Assembly: GCF_018688495.1 (NCBI RefSeq)
Contig: NZ_CP061320.1
Location: forward strand, 654,586 to 718,585
DNA length: 64,000 nt
From: Polynucleobacter sp. Adler-ghost
GTDB taxonomy: Bacteria; Pseudomonadota; Gammaproteobacteria; Burkholderiales; Burkholderiaceae
Direction: 5' to 3'
In this document: positions 38,791 through 47,745 of the stretch, piece after piece
How positions within the stretch are numbered: the first letter of the stretch is position 1
Layout of the letters: each line of letters starts with the position of its first letter
Translations under genes and position numbers: made by a program
Notes under the pieces: generated by a model
Told to the model about the DNA's origin: nothing
Seen by the model: the letters and a program-made list of their open reading frames with translations, nothing else
Database searches by the model: none

Positions 38791-39200
38791 TTAGGTTCAG
38801 TCACAAATCCTAGCTTCGTTAAGCCAGCACGACGTGAGGCTGCCAATACCTGAGCAACATATTCATACTTCACCGACTTATCAGCACGTAAATTGATTTC
38901 TGGTTGCGGCTCCTTCTGAGCAGCTTTTTCTGCATAGCCATCAAAAGTTTTTAAATCAATTGGTGTGCTATTCCAAAATATTTGACCCTGAGCATCAATC
39001 GAGAGTTGAACTGACTCTGGCTTGACTTCATTGCGCACGCTATTGGCTTTTGGCAACTCAACCTTCACCGCTTGCTGAATGACTGGCAGGGTAATGATGA
39101 AGATAATGAGGAGTACCAACATGACATCCACCATCGGAGTCATGTTGATTTCGGCCATGATGCCGCTTTCTTCTGGATCGTTCTGAAGATTAAAAGACAT
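38787..39200 (-). CDS. exbD: ExbD/TolR biopolymer transport protein
   Basis: The 137-residue protein has one N-terminal transmembrane helix containing the essential Asp (INMTPMVDVMLVLLIIF, about residues 18-34) and a periplasmic domain. With ExbB it uses the proton motive force to energise TonB. The gene order murI-tonB-exbB-exbD, with gaps of 2-4 bases, makes a TonB system more likely than Tol-Pal. Confidence 0.92.
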   Translation of the reverse strand: MSFNLQNDPEESGIMAEINMTPMVDVMLVLLIIFIITLPVIQQAVKVELPKANSVRNEVKPESVQLSIDAQGQIFWNSTPIDLKTFDGYAEKAAQKEPQPEINLRADKSVKYEYVAQVLAASRRAGLTKLGFVTEPN

Positions 39201-39202
39201 GT

Positions 39203-39895
39203 TTATTCTCCAGACTTCACGCGGGCACCAGTGACAAAGTAAGCGAGAAGATCATTGCCAAAGCGATTCAGATCGGCGACCAATAACTTGTTGGCACGAT
39301 TAATCGCATTAAAGCCTAACACTGCTGGAATCGCTACAGCCAAGCCTAAAGCAGTCATGATGAGTGCTTCGCCAATGGGACCGGCAACCTGATCAATCTG
39401 CGCGCTACCTGAGCTGCTGATGGCGATCAAAGCATGATAGATGCCCCACACCGTTCCGAACAAACCAATAAATGGTGCAGTCGCGCCGGTCGAGCCAAGG
39501 AAGGTCAGTCCTTTTTGCAGCTGGGCTGCAACACCATCAATGCTGTTCTTTAGACTTCTCGCCATCCATTCGGAGTAGTTCAGCGTTTGCAAAAGTTCAC
39601 GATGATTGGTTGATTGGCTTTGGTGATGGGTAGAGGCGCCATTTGCCGCTTTAGCAATCTGAAAGTAGGGATTACTTGCATGGCTGGTAAATGCATTCAG
39701 ACCCTGGTCGTAGGAGGTGGCGCGCCAAAACTGATCGAGCTCAGGTTGGAGTTTGCGTAAATTACGCAAATCCCAAAAACGGGAAAGCAAAATTACCCAA
39801 GTCACAATAGAGCAGATCAGAAGTGCGATGGCAACAAAGCGGGTAACTGCATCGCCCTCAAGCCATAAATTTGCTAAGCCAAATGGTGTATTCAT
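39203..39895 (-). CDS. exbB: ExbB/TolQ proton channel protein
   Basis: The 230-residue MotA/TolQ/ExbB protein has three membrane segments: about residues 17-37, 125-150 (GATAPFIGLFGTVWGIYHAL) and 165-190 (GEALIMTALGLAVAIPAVLGFN). It forms the pentameric channel around ExbD. A His-rich loop (STHHQSQSTNH) lies in the cytoplasmic part. It is located between tonB and exbD in one operon. Confidence 0.93.
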   Translation of the reverse strand: MNTPFGLANLWLEGDAVTRFVAIALLICSIVTWVILLSRFWDLRNLRKLQPELDQFWRATSYDQGLNAFTSHASNPYFQIAKAANGASTHHQSQSTNHRELLQTLNYSEWMARSLKNSIDGVAAQLQKGLTFLGSTGATAPFIGLFGTVWGIYHALIAISSSGSAQIDQVAGPIGEALIMTALGLAVAIPAVLGFNAINRANKLLVADLNRFGNDLLAYFVTGARVKSGE

Positions 39896-39899
39896 AATA

Positions 39900-40592
39900 T
39901 TAATTCTTTAAATTAAATTTAATTAAAAGGTTGGTAGAAATTCTTTGGGGCGAACCATTGACTAAAAATGGTTTGAAGCGATAACGACGACCAATCTCCG
40001 TTGCTGCTCTGTCTAATCTTGGAAATGAGCTAGAACGCAATAAGGCAACATCCTCAACACTACCTGATTCATCAATAATCAATCTGACCACTACCTCACC
40101 TTGTTCTCCAGATCTTTTAGAGAAGGAAGGGTAGTAAGCATCTGCATCTGGTTGATATACGACGACTAGTTTACCAATGTCAGTCTGAATCGGTGTGCCA
40201 CTGGATCCAGAGGTAGTGGCTGGTGCAACTGTGGCATTGGGAGCCTGTGATTCACTTTTAGATGGATTTGCTGGCGGTGTCTGCGCCTGTTGTTGGGTTT
40301 GTGGTGGGGTTGGTGCCTGCGTGGATTTTTCATCCACAGTTTTCTTCTTTTGTTCTTGCTGAGGTTTTGGGGGAGGCGCGGCCGGGGCAGCCTGTGGTTG
40401 TTTGGCAGCCTCAGGACTTACCAGATTAGCCATCACTCGCGCATCATCTTGATTGTTATCGTTATCAGGCTTCATGCCACTCTGAAAGCCAATCAGAAAT
40501 AATAAATGCAAGGCAATAACAATGCCAATAATGATGCGTTCGGTCTTATCGAATGGTAGAAGCGCATTCATCCGATTTAAAAAGCTGCTCAT
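39900..40592 (-). CDS. tonB: TonB energy-transducing protein
   Basis: The 230-residue protein has a membrane anchor near residues 20-38, a long Pro/Gln/Ala-rich periplasm-spanning linker (about 60-140) and a C-terminal TonB domain (about 150-230) with GEVVVRLIIDESGSVEDVALLRSS and RRYRFKPFLVNG. It couples ExbBD to outer-membrane receptors for iron, cobalamin or other ligands. The start overlaps the murI stop by four bases. Confidence 0.9.
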   Translation of the reverse strand: MSSFLNRMNALLPFDKTERIIIGIVIALHLLFLIGFQSGMKPDNDNNQDDARVMANLVSPEAAKQPQAAPAAPPPKPQQEQKKKTVDEKSTQAPTPPQTQQQAQTPPANPSKSESQAPNATVAPATTSGSSGTPIQTDIGKLVVVYQPDADAYYPSFSKRSGEQGEVVVRLIIDESGSVEDVALLRSSSFPRLDRAATEIGRRYRFKPFLVNGSPQRISTNLLIKFNLKN

Positions 40593-41395
40593 GTGAATGA
40601 ACTCACTAACTGAGATTCAATACTGTGTTTATCAAGATCTGATTGCATGAGCTCGTGTGCCATCTGCTGCAATTTCTGCGCATCTTTACTGCTGATGAAT
40701 GTGATCGAGCCATATTCATTATGATCTAAGCGCTTACCCTGTGACTCTAGTTTTCGTTTGAGTTGACGGACTACTGCCTCGCTGGTATCAATGAGATTGA
40801 TTGAATCTCCCAATAATTTACGTATGGATTTTCGCAAGAAAGGGTAGTGCGTGCATCCTAGAACAAGCGTATCTGCTCCCGCTTCCTGAATGGGCTCTAG
40901 ATGTTCAGCAAGTAGCTCAAGCGTTTCTTCACCATGAGCTTGGCCCGCTTCAATTAGAGGTACTAAGCCGGCACCCGCTTGTTTAACAAACTGACAATTC
41001 GGAAGGGTGGCTAGTAAAGCGCTAAATTTATCACTCTTGAGTGTAGCCTCAGTTGCGAGTACTCCAACAATGCCATTACTTGACTGCATTGCTGCAGGCT
41101 TGATGCCTGGCTCTACGCCGATGATTGGAATATTGCTGAGCTCATGACGAATATCTGCAATGGCCTCGGCGGTAGCAGTATTGCAGGCAACCATAATGGC
41201 ATCACAACCTTGCGCTGCTAAGTATTGGCATAGCTCCATGCTGCGGAAAGCTATCCACTCGCTAGACTTTTCTCCATAAGGGGCATTGATGGAGTCGGCT
41301 AGATATATGAAGTCATGCTCAGGAAGTTGGCGTAAAGCCTCATCCAAAATGGATAAGCCTCCAACGCCAGAATCAAAAACTCCGATGAGTGCCAA
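40589..41395 (-). CDS. murI: Glutamate racemase
   Basis: MurI makes D-glutamate for peptidoglycan. The 268 residues start with IGVFDSGVGGLSIL and contain both catalytic Cys motifs, VACNTATAEA (about residue 70) and LGCTHYPFLRK (about 182). It is the first gene of a murI-tonB-exbB-exbD run. This linkage is probably only operon convenience, as peptidoglycan and TonB functions are not directly related. Confidence 0.95.
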   Translation of the reverse strand: MALIGVFDSGVGGLSILDEALRQLPEHDFIYLADSINAPYGEKSSEWIAFRSMELCQYLAAQGCDAIMVACNTATAEAIADIRHELSNIPIIGVEPGIKPAAMQSSNGIVGVLATEATLKSDKFSALLATLPNCQFVKQAGAGLVPLIEAGQAHGEETLELLAEHLEPIQEAGADTLVLGCTHYPFLRKSIRKLLGDSINLIDTSEAVVRQLKRKLESQGKRLDHNEYGSITFISSKDAQKLQQMAHELMQSDLDKHSIESQLVSSFT

Positions 41396-41452
41396 GTCAG
41401 GTCACTTAACTAAGGGCGGTTGATTCAATGAATAAATGACGCACTAATTGAC

Positions 41453-42976
41453 TCAAGCAACCATGACTGGAATGCCGGCAATCTTTGCTTGCCACTCTTT
41501 GGGGCCTGTCTCATGCATAGAGATGCCGGCAGAACTGACCGCTACTGTTACTGGCATGTCTTTGACATCGAATTCATAAATCGCTTCCATGCCAAGGTCA
41601 GCAAAGCCCACTACCTTCGCTGTTTGAATTGCTTTAGAAACCAAGTAGGCGGCGCCACCAACGGCCATCAAGTAAGCGGACCGATGTTTTTTAATTGCCT
41701 CAATTGCAGAGGGGCCACGTTCCGCTTTGCCAATCATGGAGATCAATCCAGTTTGAGCCAGCATCATCTCGGTGAACTTATCCATACGGGTGGAGGTTGT
41801 TGGGCCTGCCGGGCCAACTGCTTCGGCTCCCACTGGGTCTACTGGGCCAACGTAATAGATCACACGGTTCTTAAAGCTCACTGGCAATTCTTCGCCTTTC
41901 GCAAGCATGTCGGCAATGCGCTTATGTGCTGCATCGCGACCAGTCAAAATTTTGCCGTTCAGGAGAAGCGTCTCGCCTTCATTCCAGCCAGCTACTTCTT
42001 CAGCAGTTAAGGTATTCAAGTTCACACGCTTCGATTTTTTGGTGTCTGGAGTCCAAGTAACGTCTGGCCAATCGGATAGTGAGGGCGCCTCTAGTTTGGC
42101 AGGGCCATCACCATGCAGATGGAAATGAACGTGGCGGGTAGCAGCGCAGTTTGGAATCATGGCTACCGGCAATGAGGCTGCATGGGTTGGGTAGTCCATG
42201 ATCTTGATGTCGAGCACAGTGGCTAAGCCACCAAGACCTTGTGCGCCAATGCCTAACTTATTTACTTTGTCGAAAATTTCTAAACGGAGCTCTTCAATGC
42301 GGTTTTGTGGGCCCCGAGCAATCAGCTCCTGAATATCTACTGGGCCCATCAAGGACTCTTTAGCCATCAACATGGCTTTCTCTGGAGTTCCGCCAATACC
42401 AATGCCTAAGATACCGGGAGGGCACCAACCCGCACCCATCGTTGGGACAGTCTTGACTACCCAGTCAACGATCGAATCAGAGGGGTTGAGCATAACCATC
42501 TTGGCTTTGTTCTCAGAGCCACCACCTTTGGCCGCGCAAATGACTTCAACATCATCGCCAGGGACGATTTCATAATGAATCACCGCCGGGGTGTTGTCAC
42601 CCGTGTTCTTACGCTTACCTGCTGGATCAGTCAAAACAGACGCGCGTAGCGGGTTATCTGGGTTCATGTAGGCTCGACGAACACCTTCATTCACCATTTC
42701 AGTCACGCTCATGGTGGCATCACCCCACTGAACATTCATACCAATTTTGAGGAAAACGACTGCAATACCGGTGTCCTGGCACATGGGACGGTGACCTTCT
42801 GCACACATCCGGCTATTGGTCAAAATCTGTGCAATGGCATCCTTTGCTGCGGCACCTTGCTCAAGCTCATAAGCCTTGCCCATGGCGGAGATAAAGTCTT
42901 TAGGGTGGTAGTAAGAGATGAATTGAAATGCATCTGCTACGCTCTGAATGAGGTCGTTTTGTTTGATATTTGTCAT
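41453..42976 (-). CDS. fumA: Class I iron-sulfur fumarate hydratase
   Basis: The 507-residue enzyme interconverts fumarate and malate in the TCA cycle using an oxygen-sensitive [4Fe-4S] cluster. The cluster cysteines appear in CQDTGIAVVF (about residue 64), PNCAATRHVHFH (about 276) and the AKGGGSENKAKM region (about 130). The C-terminal beta domain has YYVGPVDPVGAEAVGPAGPTTSTRMDKF (about 375-402). It is located upstream of murI, with its own start facing acs. Confidence 0.94.
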   Translation of the reverse strand: MTNIKQNDLIQSVADAFQFISYYHPKDFISAMGKAYELEQGAAAKDAIAQILTNSRMCAEGHRPMCQDTGIAVVFLKIGMNVQWGDATMSVTEMVNEGVRRAYMNPDNPLRASVLTDPAGKRKNTGDNTPAVIHYEIVPGDDVEVICAAKGGGSENKAKMVMLNPSDSIVDWVVKTVPTMGAGWCPPGILGIGIGGTPEKAMLMAKESLMGPVDIQELIARGPQNRIEELRLEIFDKVNKLGIGAQGLGGLATVLDIKIMDYPTHAASLPVAMIPNCAATRHVHFHLHGDGPAKLEAPSLSDWPDVTWTPDTKKSKRVNLNTLTAEEVAGWNEGETLLLNGKILTGRDAAHKRIADMLAKGEELPVSFKNRVIYYVGPVDPVGAEAVGPAGPTTSTRMDKFTEMMLAQTGLISMIGKAERGPSAIEAIKKHRSAYLMAVGGAAYLVSKAIQTAKVVGFADLGMEAIYEFDVKDMPVTVAVSSAGISMHETGPKEWQAKIAGIPVMVA

Positions 42977-43143
42977 GGTTTTGGGCTTAATTATGTAAGG
43001 TTTAATCTATTTTAAGGGTTTGCCATAGAGCAAATCTAGCGTGTTTTCACTTATCTTATTAGCTCTTGGGGATGCGTTTCCCTAACTCTGCGCTATTTTT
43101 GCAGAAAAAGACGACTGATTATTGAATAGAAGGGCTGTAAAGC

Positions 43144-45117
43144 ATGGAACCATTGATGCAAGAAAACCGCGTATTTAACCCCCCTGCAGACTTCATGAAG
43201 TCCGCCGCCATTCCGGGAATGGAGGCTTACAACAAGCTCTGTGCTGAAGCTAACAGCGATTATGACGGTTTCTGGAGTCGTCTTGCTAAAGAAAATGTTT
43301 TCTGGAAAAAGCCCTTTACTAAAGTCCTTGATGAATCCAAAGCACCTTTTTACAAGTGGTTTGAAGATGGCACTACTAATGCTTCCTATAACTGCTTAGA
43401 TCGCCAAGTTGAAAATGGCCTTGGCAAAAAGACTGCGATTATTTTTGAAGCGGATGATGGATCTGTTACCAACGTAAGCTATCAAGAGTTGCTGGAGCGT
43501 GTTTGCAAAATGGCAAATGCACTTCGCAAAATGGGTATTAATTCTGGTGACCGCGTCATCATTTACATGGCGATGACTATTGAAGGCGTTGTTGCGATGC
43601 AAGCTTGTGCTCGTATCGGCGCAATACACTCTGTTGTCTTTGGTGGATTTTCTGCTCAAGCGCTGCGCGATCGCATCATTGACGTTGGTGCTGTTGCAGT
43701 CATTACTGCTGACGGACAGTTCCGCGGCGGCAAATCATTGCCCTTAAAGGCGATTTGCGATGAGGCACTCTCAACGGGTGAGTGCGGCAATGTAAAGCAT
43801 GTCATCGTGAGCAAGCGCACCGGATCAGATGTCACTATGACACCGGGTCGTGATGTTTGGATGCAAGAAATCGTAGCTAATGAATCCACTACTTGCGAGC
43901 CAGAGTGGGTGAGTGCTGAGCACCCACTATTTATTCTGTATACCTCCGGCTCAACAGGCAAACCTAAGGGCGTTCAACACTCTACTGGTGGTTACCTCTT
44001 GTGGGCGATTCTCACAATGAAGTGGACCTTTGACATTAAGCCAAATGATGTCTTCTGGTGTACTGCCGATATCGGCTGGGTAACAGGTCATTCCTATATT
44101 ACCTATGGCCCACTCGCAGTAGGTGCGACTGAGATTGTGTTTGAGGGTGTTCCAACCTACCCCAATGCGGGACGTTTTTGGGACATGATCCAAAAACACA
44201 AGGCAACGATTTTCTACACCGCTCCAACAGCGATACGTTCATTAATCAAAGCATCGAGCAATGATCAAGCAGTGCATCCCAAGAGTTACAACTTATCTTC
44301 TTTGCGTCTCTTAGGTTCAGTCGGTGAGCCGATTAATCCAGAAGCGTGGATGTGGTATTACGAGAATGTAGGCGGCTCACGTTGCCCAATCGCAGATACC
44401 TTCTGGCAAACCGAAACTGGTGGCCACATGATTTCACCATTGCCAGGTGCAACTCCTATGATTCCAGGCTCATGCACATTGCCATTGCCAGGTATTCAGG
44501 CGGCGATTGTGGATGAAGCAGGCGCAGACGTTCCAAATGGTCAAGGTGGTATTTTGGTTGTGAAACGTCCATGGCCCTCGATGATTCGTACGATCTGGGG
44601 TGATCCTGATCGTTTTGTGAAGTCTTACTTCCCAGAAGAGTTGGGCGGTACTTTATATCTGGCAGGTGACGGCGCAATCCGCAATAAAGATACTGGCTAC
44701 TTCACCATTACGGGTCGTATCGACGACGTATTGAATGTCTCCGGTCACCGCATGGGTACGATGGAAATCGAATCATGCTTGGTTGCCAATCCATTGGTTG
44801 CTGAGGCTGCAGTAGTGGGTCGTCCTGATGAGCTGACTGGTGAAGCAATTTGTGTCTTCGTAGTTCTGAAGGGCGGACGCCCAACAGGCGACGAAGCGAA
44901 GAAGATTGCCACTGAGTTGCGGAACTGGGTAGGCAAGGAGATCGGCCCGATCGCCAAACCAAAGGACGTCCGTTTTGGTGATAACTTACCTAAAACTCGT
45001 TCCGGCAAGATCATGCGTCGCTTGTTGCGTGTGATCGCCAAGGGTGAAGAGGTGACTCAAGACACTTCCACTCTAGAAAATCCAGCGATTTTGGAGCAGC
45101 TCAAAGAGTCTGTGTAA
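43144..45117 (+). CDS. acs: Acetyl-CoA synthetase
   Basis: The 657-residue AMP-forming enzyme activates acetate to acetyl-CoA. Typical motifs are [21 protein letters not shown] (about residues 266-286), [31 protein letters not shown] (about 420), [22 protein letters not shown] (about 508-528) and [13 protein letters not shown], with the regulatory Lys that is acetylated in the family (about 620). Two Met codons are possible at the start (residues 1 and 5). It is monocistronic, and tRNA-Ser follows 60 bases later. Confidence 0.96.
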   Translation: MEPLMQENRVFNPPADFMKSAAIPGMEAYNKLCAEANSDYDGFWSRLAKENVFWKKPFTKVLDESKAPFYKWFEDGTTNASYNCLDRQVENGLGKKTAIIFEADDGSVTNVSYQELLERVCKMANALRKMGINSGDRVIIYMAMTIEGVVAMQACARIGAIHSVVFGGFSAQALRDRIIDVGAVAVITADGQFRGGKSLPLKAICDEALSTGECGNVKHVIVSKRTGSDVTMTPGRDVWMQEIVANESTTCEPEWVSAEHPLFILYTSGSTGKPKGVQHSTGGYLLWAILTMKWTFDIKPNDVFWCTADIGWVTGHSYITYGPLAVGATEIVFEGVPTYPNAGRFWDMIQKHKATIFYTAPTAIRSLIKASSNDQAVHPKSYNLSSLRLLGSVGEPINPEAWMWYYENVGGSRCPIADTFWQTETGGHMISPLPGATPMIPGSCTLPLPGIQAAIVDEAGADVPNGQGGILVVKRPWPSMIRTIWGDPDRFVKSYFPEELGGTLYLAGDGAIRNKDTGYFTITGRIDDVLNVSGHRMGTMEIESCLVANPLVAEAAVVGRPDELTGEAICVFVVLKGGRPTGDEAKKIATELRNWVGKEIGPIAKPKDVRFGDNLPKTRSGKIMRRLLRVIAKGEEVTQDTSTLENPAILEQLKESV

Positions 45118-45177
45118 TTAGCCAATCATGCTTTTAGAGGTGAATCCTTCCGGCAAACGTATAATCAAGGGCTGTAC

Positions 45178-45268
45178 GGAAGGGTGGATGAGCGGTTTAA
45201 GTCACACGCCTGGAAAGCGTGCGTAGGTTAATAGCCTACCGCGGGTTCGAATCCCGCCCCTTCCGCCA
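45178..45268 (+). tRNA. tRNA-Ser (GGA)
   Basis: Acceptor GGAAGGG pairs with CCCTTCC and the discriminator is G. The anticodon stem CACGC/GCGTG closes loop CTGGAAA with GGA at 45212-45214. A long variable arm (GTAGGTTAATAGCCTAC) and T-arm GCGGG-TTCGAAT-CCCGC are present, and CCA is encoded at 45266-45268. A TATAAT lies at 45160-45165. The 3' end is followed at once by attachment-site-like sequence. Confidence 0.97.
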
Positions 45269-45594
45269 AGTCAATAGGTATTACAAGGGTTTGTAGAGAT
45301 ACAACACCCTTGTTACCAAAATCGTTACCAAAACCACGCTGGATTGCGGTTTGAATCTCAACTGGTTGGCACTCTAGGTATTTACAAAGAACTAGTCCCC
45401 GAGGTTTTGTATGATTCCTACTTTAAAATCAATAACTTACAGAACCAAGGTTTTTACTGAGATACGCCACCTCAAAATTGCCAAGAAATGGGACTCTGAA
45501 GGCTAAAACACTTCAACCCTATGACCCAATGTTGAGGTACCCCTAAAAGTCGTTTAAAACGACAGATATCGCGATCAGGTATAGAATTTGATCC
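45269..45594. other. tRNA-Ser flank with hairpin, att-like repeat and palindrome
   Basis: No gene is seen in this 326-base stretch. A strong hairpin lies at 45283-45313 (ACAAGGGT-TTGTA against TACAA-C-ACCCTTGT, one bulge). It runs into TTGTTACCAAAAT at 45310-45322 followed by TTACCAA at 45325-45331, a pattern that recurs at 60692. A perfect hairpin GTCGTTT-A-AAACGAC lies at 45549-45563, 32 bases before the next gene, and could be an operator. Together these fit the scar of an integration at the tRNA-Ser 3' end. Confidence 0.5.
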
Positions 45595-45948
45595 ATGTTG
45601 CTCCGTAGTAAAACACTCGTCCTATTGATGTGCCTCTTCTTAATTGCATTTAAGGCGGCCGCTGGAAGTATTTTTATCCAGGCTGCAATTGAGCGGGCAG
45701 AACTCGCGGGTAGTTACAGTACTTCCTTAATGTCACAGCAAGCACACAACGGCTCTGAATCTGCTGATGACAAAGAGCAGGTTCACACCATGTATCTCAT
45801 GAGTCATGTGACTGCAAATATTAGCGATGTTGGGGTTACTTTTTTTGTTCCGACAATCACAGCCCACAAATTTGCTCTAGCGAATGAAGTTTTGTTTACG
45901 CAAAACTTCCCTGACTCAGCATTTAAACCACCCAAAGATATAGCCTAA
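45595..45948 (+). CDS. Exported protein of unknown function
   Basis: A 117-residue product with a signal peptide (LLMCLFLIAFKAAAG, about residues 9-23). The remainder has no recognised domain; it contains no Cys after the signal peptide and ends with a Pro/Lys-rich tail. The start is an ATG with no clear ribosome site. A terminator hairpin follows 12 bases after the stop, supporting a real transcript. It is the first gene after the tRNA-Ser scar. Confidence 0.5.
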   Translation: MLLRSKTLVLLMCLFLIAFKAAAGSIFIQAAIERAELAGSYSTSLMSQQAHNGSESADDKEQVHTMYLMSHVTANISDVGVTFFVPTITAHKFALANEVLFTQNFPDSAFKPPKDIA

Positions 45949-45959
45949 TTTACTTAGGT

Positions 45960-45988
45960 GGGGCATGCCTTAGGGGCGTGGCCCTTTT
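45960..45988 (+). terminator. Rho-independent terminator
   Basis: GGGGCATGCC and GGCGTGGCCC pair over ten positions (one mismatch, one G-T) around a TTAGG loop and are followed by TTTTCT. It ends the 45.6-kb gene. The 45958 GTG that would extend the next gene upstream lies inside it, which argues against that start. Confidence 0.6.
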
Positions 45989-46032
45989 CTATTCGGCTAG
46001 CAGTACTTAGCCTTGTTTTGGGAAATATCATT

Positions 46033-46524
46033 ATGTCTAAATTTTTAAAAATATTGCCTTTGGCATTATTGGTTTTATTCGTTTCTGCCTGCAGTAGCGT
46101 TAAGTTAGATGACGCTAATGGTGTCGCCACAGTTAATGCCGGAAGCTCTTCTGGTTACGATCCAATCAGCGATCCAAAGTCTAGTGTGTACGGCAAGCGT
46201 TCAATTTATTTTGAGTTTGATAGCTATACCGTTGATCCAAAATATGTCTCCACAATCTCTGCCCATGCCGCATATCTAAAAGCGTTTCAAAAGCAAAAGG
46301 CATTCATCATTATTCAAGGCAATACCGATGATCGTGGAACTGCTGAATACAACCTAGCCCTAGGCCAAAAGCGATCTGAGGCAGTTAAAAAGGCTTTACT
46401 CGCTCAAGGCGTTAGCGAATCTCAATTAGAGGCGGTGAGCTTTGGTAAAGAAAAGCCAGCCAACCCAGCCCAGACAGAGGCGGCATTTAAAGAAAATCGC
46501 CGCGCTGATTTTGTCTATCAATAA
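46033..46524 (+). CDS. Pal-like OmpA-domain lipoprotein
   Basis: The 163-residue lipoprotein has a lipobox VSACSS (Cys at about 20) and a C-terminal OmpA/Pal peptidoglycan-binding domain (about residues 55-163) with YFEFDSYTVDPKY, GNTDDRGTAEYNLALGQKRSEAVK and SFGKEKPA. It should tether outer membrane to peptidoglycan. I start it at the ATG at 46033 because the lipoprotein signal begins there. It lies outside a tol operon, so it is probably an accessory Pal homologue. Confidence 0.85.
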   Translation: MSKFLKILPLALLVLFVSACSSVKLDDANGVATVNAGSSSGYDPISDPKSSVYGKRSIYFEFDSYTVDPKYVSTISAHAAYLKAFQKQKAFIIIQGNTDDRGTAEYNLALGQKRSEAVKKALLAQGVSESQLEAVSFGKEKPANPAQTEAAFKENRRADFVYQ

Positions 46525-46539
46525 CCAATGGACCACCCA

Positions 46540-47061
46540 ATGAAAAACATATTTAAATTCAGTTTGATAGGAATTGCTTTCCTAGGTGGATGTGCAACAA
46601 ATGTTACACCCAATAATCCAGTACAGCTTGCTAAAACCCCATCACCAATGACAGCTCCAGCTCCTGATCATTCAGGATCAGTAGCTAAGCGACTAAATGA
46701 TTGCATCATTCGCGGAAATCAGAGTGCTGATGCTTTGCTGGTGGATAGTCAGGTTATTGCTGTGACAAGAAACAATTCCCATGCAAAGGCTCTCTTTAGC
46801 TCTGCAGATAAATTGACAGACGAGCAAGCTAAGGCATTAACGAATTATCTGGCCGAAGCAAATTCCTGCCGACCTATTGCTTTGGAGGGATTAAGTCCTG
46901 AAAAGAAAGCGGTCTATGAGGATTTCTTTAAAAAGATTGATGGCGTATATGCCGATCTTATTGCTAAAAAGATCACCATTGGTGTAGCTAATCAAGAAAG
47001 GCAATTACTTATGCAAGATGCGCATATGAAGAAGCTGGCGCTTCAATCTAAAAAGAATTAG
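46540..47061 (+). CDS. Lipoprotein of unknown function
   Basis: A roughly 173-residue product starting at the second Met. The lipobox is FLGGCATN (Cys about 18), then a Pro-rich linker (about 25-50) and a mostly helical domain with two Cys (NDCIIRGNQS, NSCRPIA) that could form a disulfide. It lies 15 bases after the Pal-like gene and probably is co-transcribed. The family is not recognised. Confidence 0.6.
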   Translation: MKNIFKFSLIGIAFLGGCATNVTPNNPVQLAKTPSPMTAPAPDHSGSVAKRLNDCIIRGNQSADALLVDSQVIAVTRNNSHAKALFSSADKLTDEQAKALTNYLAEANSCRPIALEGLSPEKKAVYEDFFKKIDGVYADLIAKKITIGVANQERQLLMQDAHMKKLALQSKKN

Positions 47062-47073
47062 TGAGGCTGATTT

Positions 47074-47379
47074 ATGGCTAGATATAAATTTGTCTGTCGT
47101 TCTTGTAAGTTTGAATGCATCAGTAGCATTGGGAGAGAAGTTGGGCTTCACTCTTCTAGAGTGGCAATGGTCTGCAAGTCTTGTTCAACGATTGATGCTT
47201 ATACGGTAGCCCATCCAGGAAGCATCAATACTGAAATTAGTATGCTGCCTGTTTGCACCAGTTGTAACTCTAGCAGTCATCTGTCGGAGTGGGATGGTCT
47301 TACATGTCCCCACTGCAATATGAATATGAGGGCCCTAGGCGGAGATGTAGATGCCGAGAGGCCTTTTAAGTATTGGTAA
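47074..47379 (+). CDS. Small zinc-ribbon protein, unknown
   Basis: A 101-residue product with four CxxC pairs: CRSC (about residues 8-11), CKSC (about 34-37), CTSC (about 62-65) and CPHC (about 78-81). It is likely to hold two zinc ribbons. There is no signal peptide, so it should be cytoplasmic. It lies 12 bases after the lipoprotein gene and 12 bases before the DUF2789 gene. Confidence 0.6.
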   Translation: MARYKFVCRSCKFECISSIGREVGLHSSRVAMVCKSCSTIDAYTVAHPGSINTEISMLPVCTSCNSSSHLSEWDGLTCPHCNMNMRALGGDVDAERPFKYW

Positions 47380-47391
47380 AGGAGAATTGTG

Positions 47392-47634
47392 ATGAGCGAA
47401 CATCAGAGAACCCTTGAGGAGCTATTTGAGCAGTTAGGGCTTTCCTCGCAACAGATTCATATAGAGCGTTTTATAGAAAGACACCAATTGAAACCGGGGT
47501 CTATCCTGTCCGATGCCATTTATTGGGCGCCAGATCAAAAGGCTTTTTTGATTGAGACTAAAGCGGATGACTCAGAGTGGTCAGAGGTGGTTGATCAATT
47601 GGCCAATATGCTCATTAGAAAGCCAAACCCATAA
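47392..47634 (+). CDS. DUF2789 family protein
   Basis: The roughly 80-residue protein fits the small DUF2789 family: TLEELFEQLGLSSQQIHIERFI, LSDAIYWAPDQKAFL and DDSEWSEVVDQLANML are the expected segments. The function is unknown. The ATG at 47392 is favoured because AAGGAG lies seven bases upstream; a GTG directly before it is too close. It is the last gene of the short run starting at 46.0 kb. Confidence 0.7.
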   Translation: MSEHQRTLEELFEQLGLSSQQIHIERFIERHQLKPGSILSDAIYWAPDQKAFLIETKADDSEWSEVVDQLANMLIRKPNP

Positions 47635-47745
47635 AAATATTGTTTAAAAAGCATTTTTAATGAATGCCAAGGGTTATCACCAAGGCGTTCCCCCTTAAAA
47701 GTAGCTATTCTGTTTTGAGCTAAAAATACTATGGAGGAGACATCC

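Noticed and set aside
41489..42010. 173-codon antisense open frame inside the fumarase gene
   Set aside because: The translation is Cys/His/Trp-rich without any motif and lies entirely within a conserved gene.
45958..46032. N-terminal extension of the Pal-like lipoprotein from the GTG at 45958
   Set aside because: It would place the start inside a terminator hairpin and put 25 residues before a perfect lipoprotein signal.
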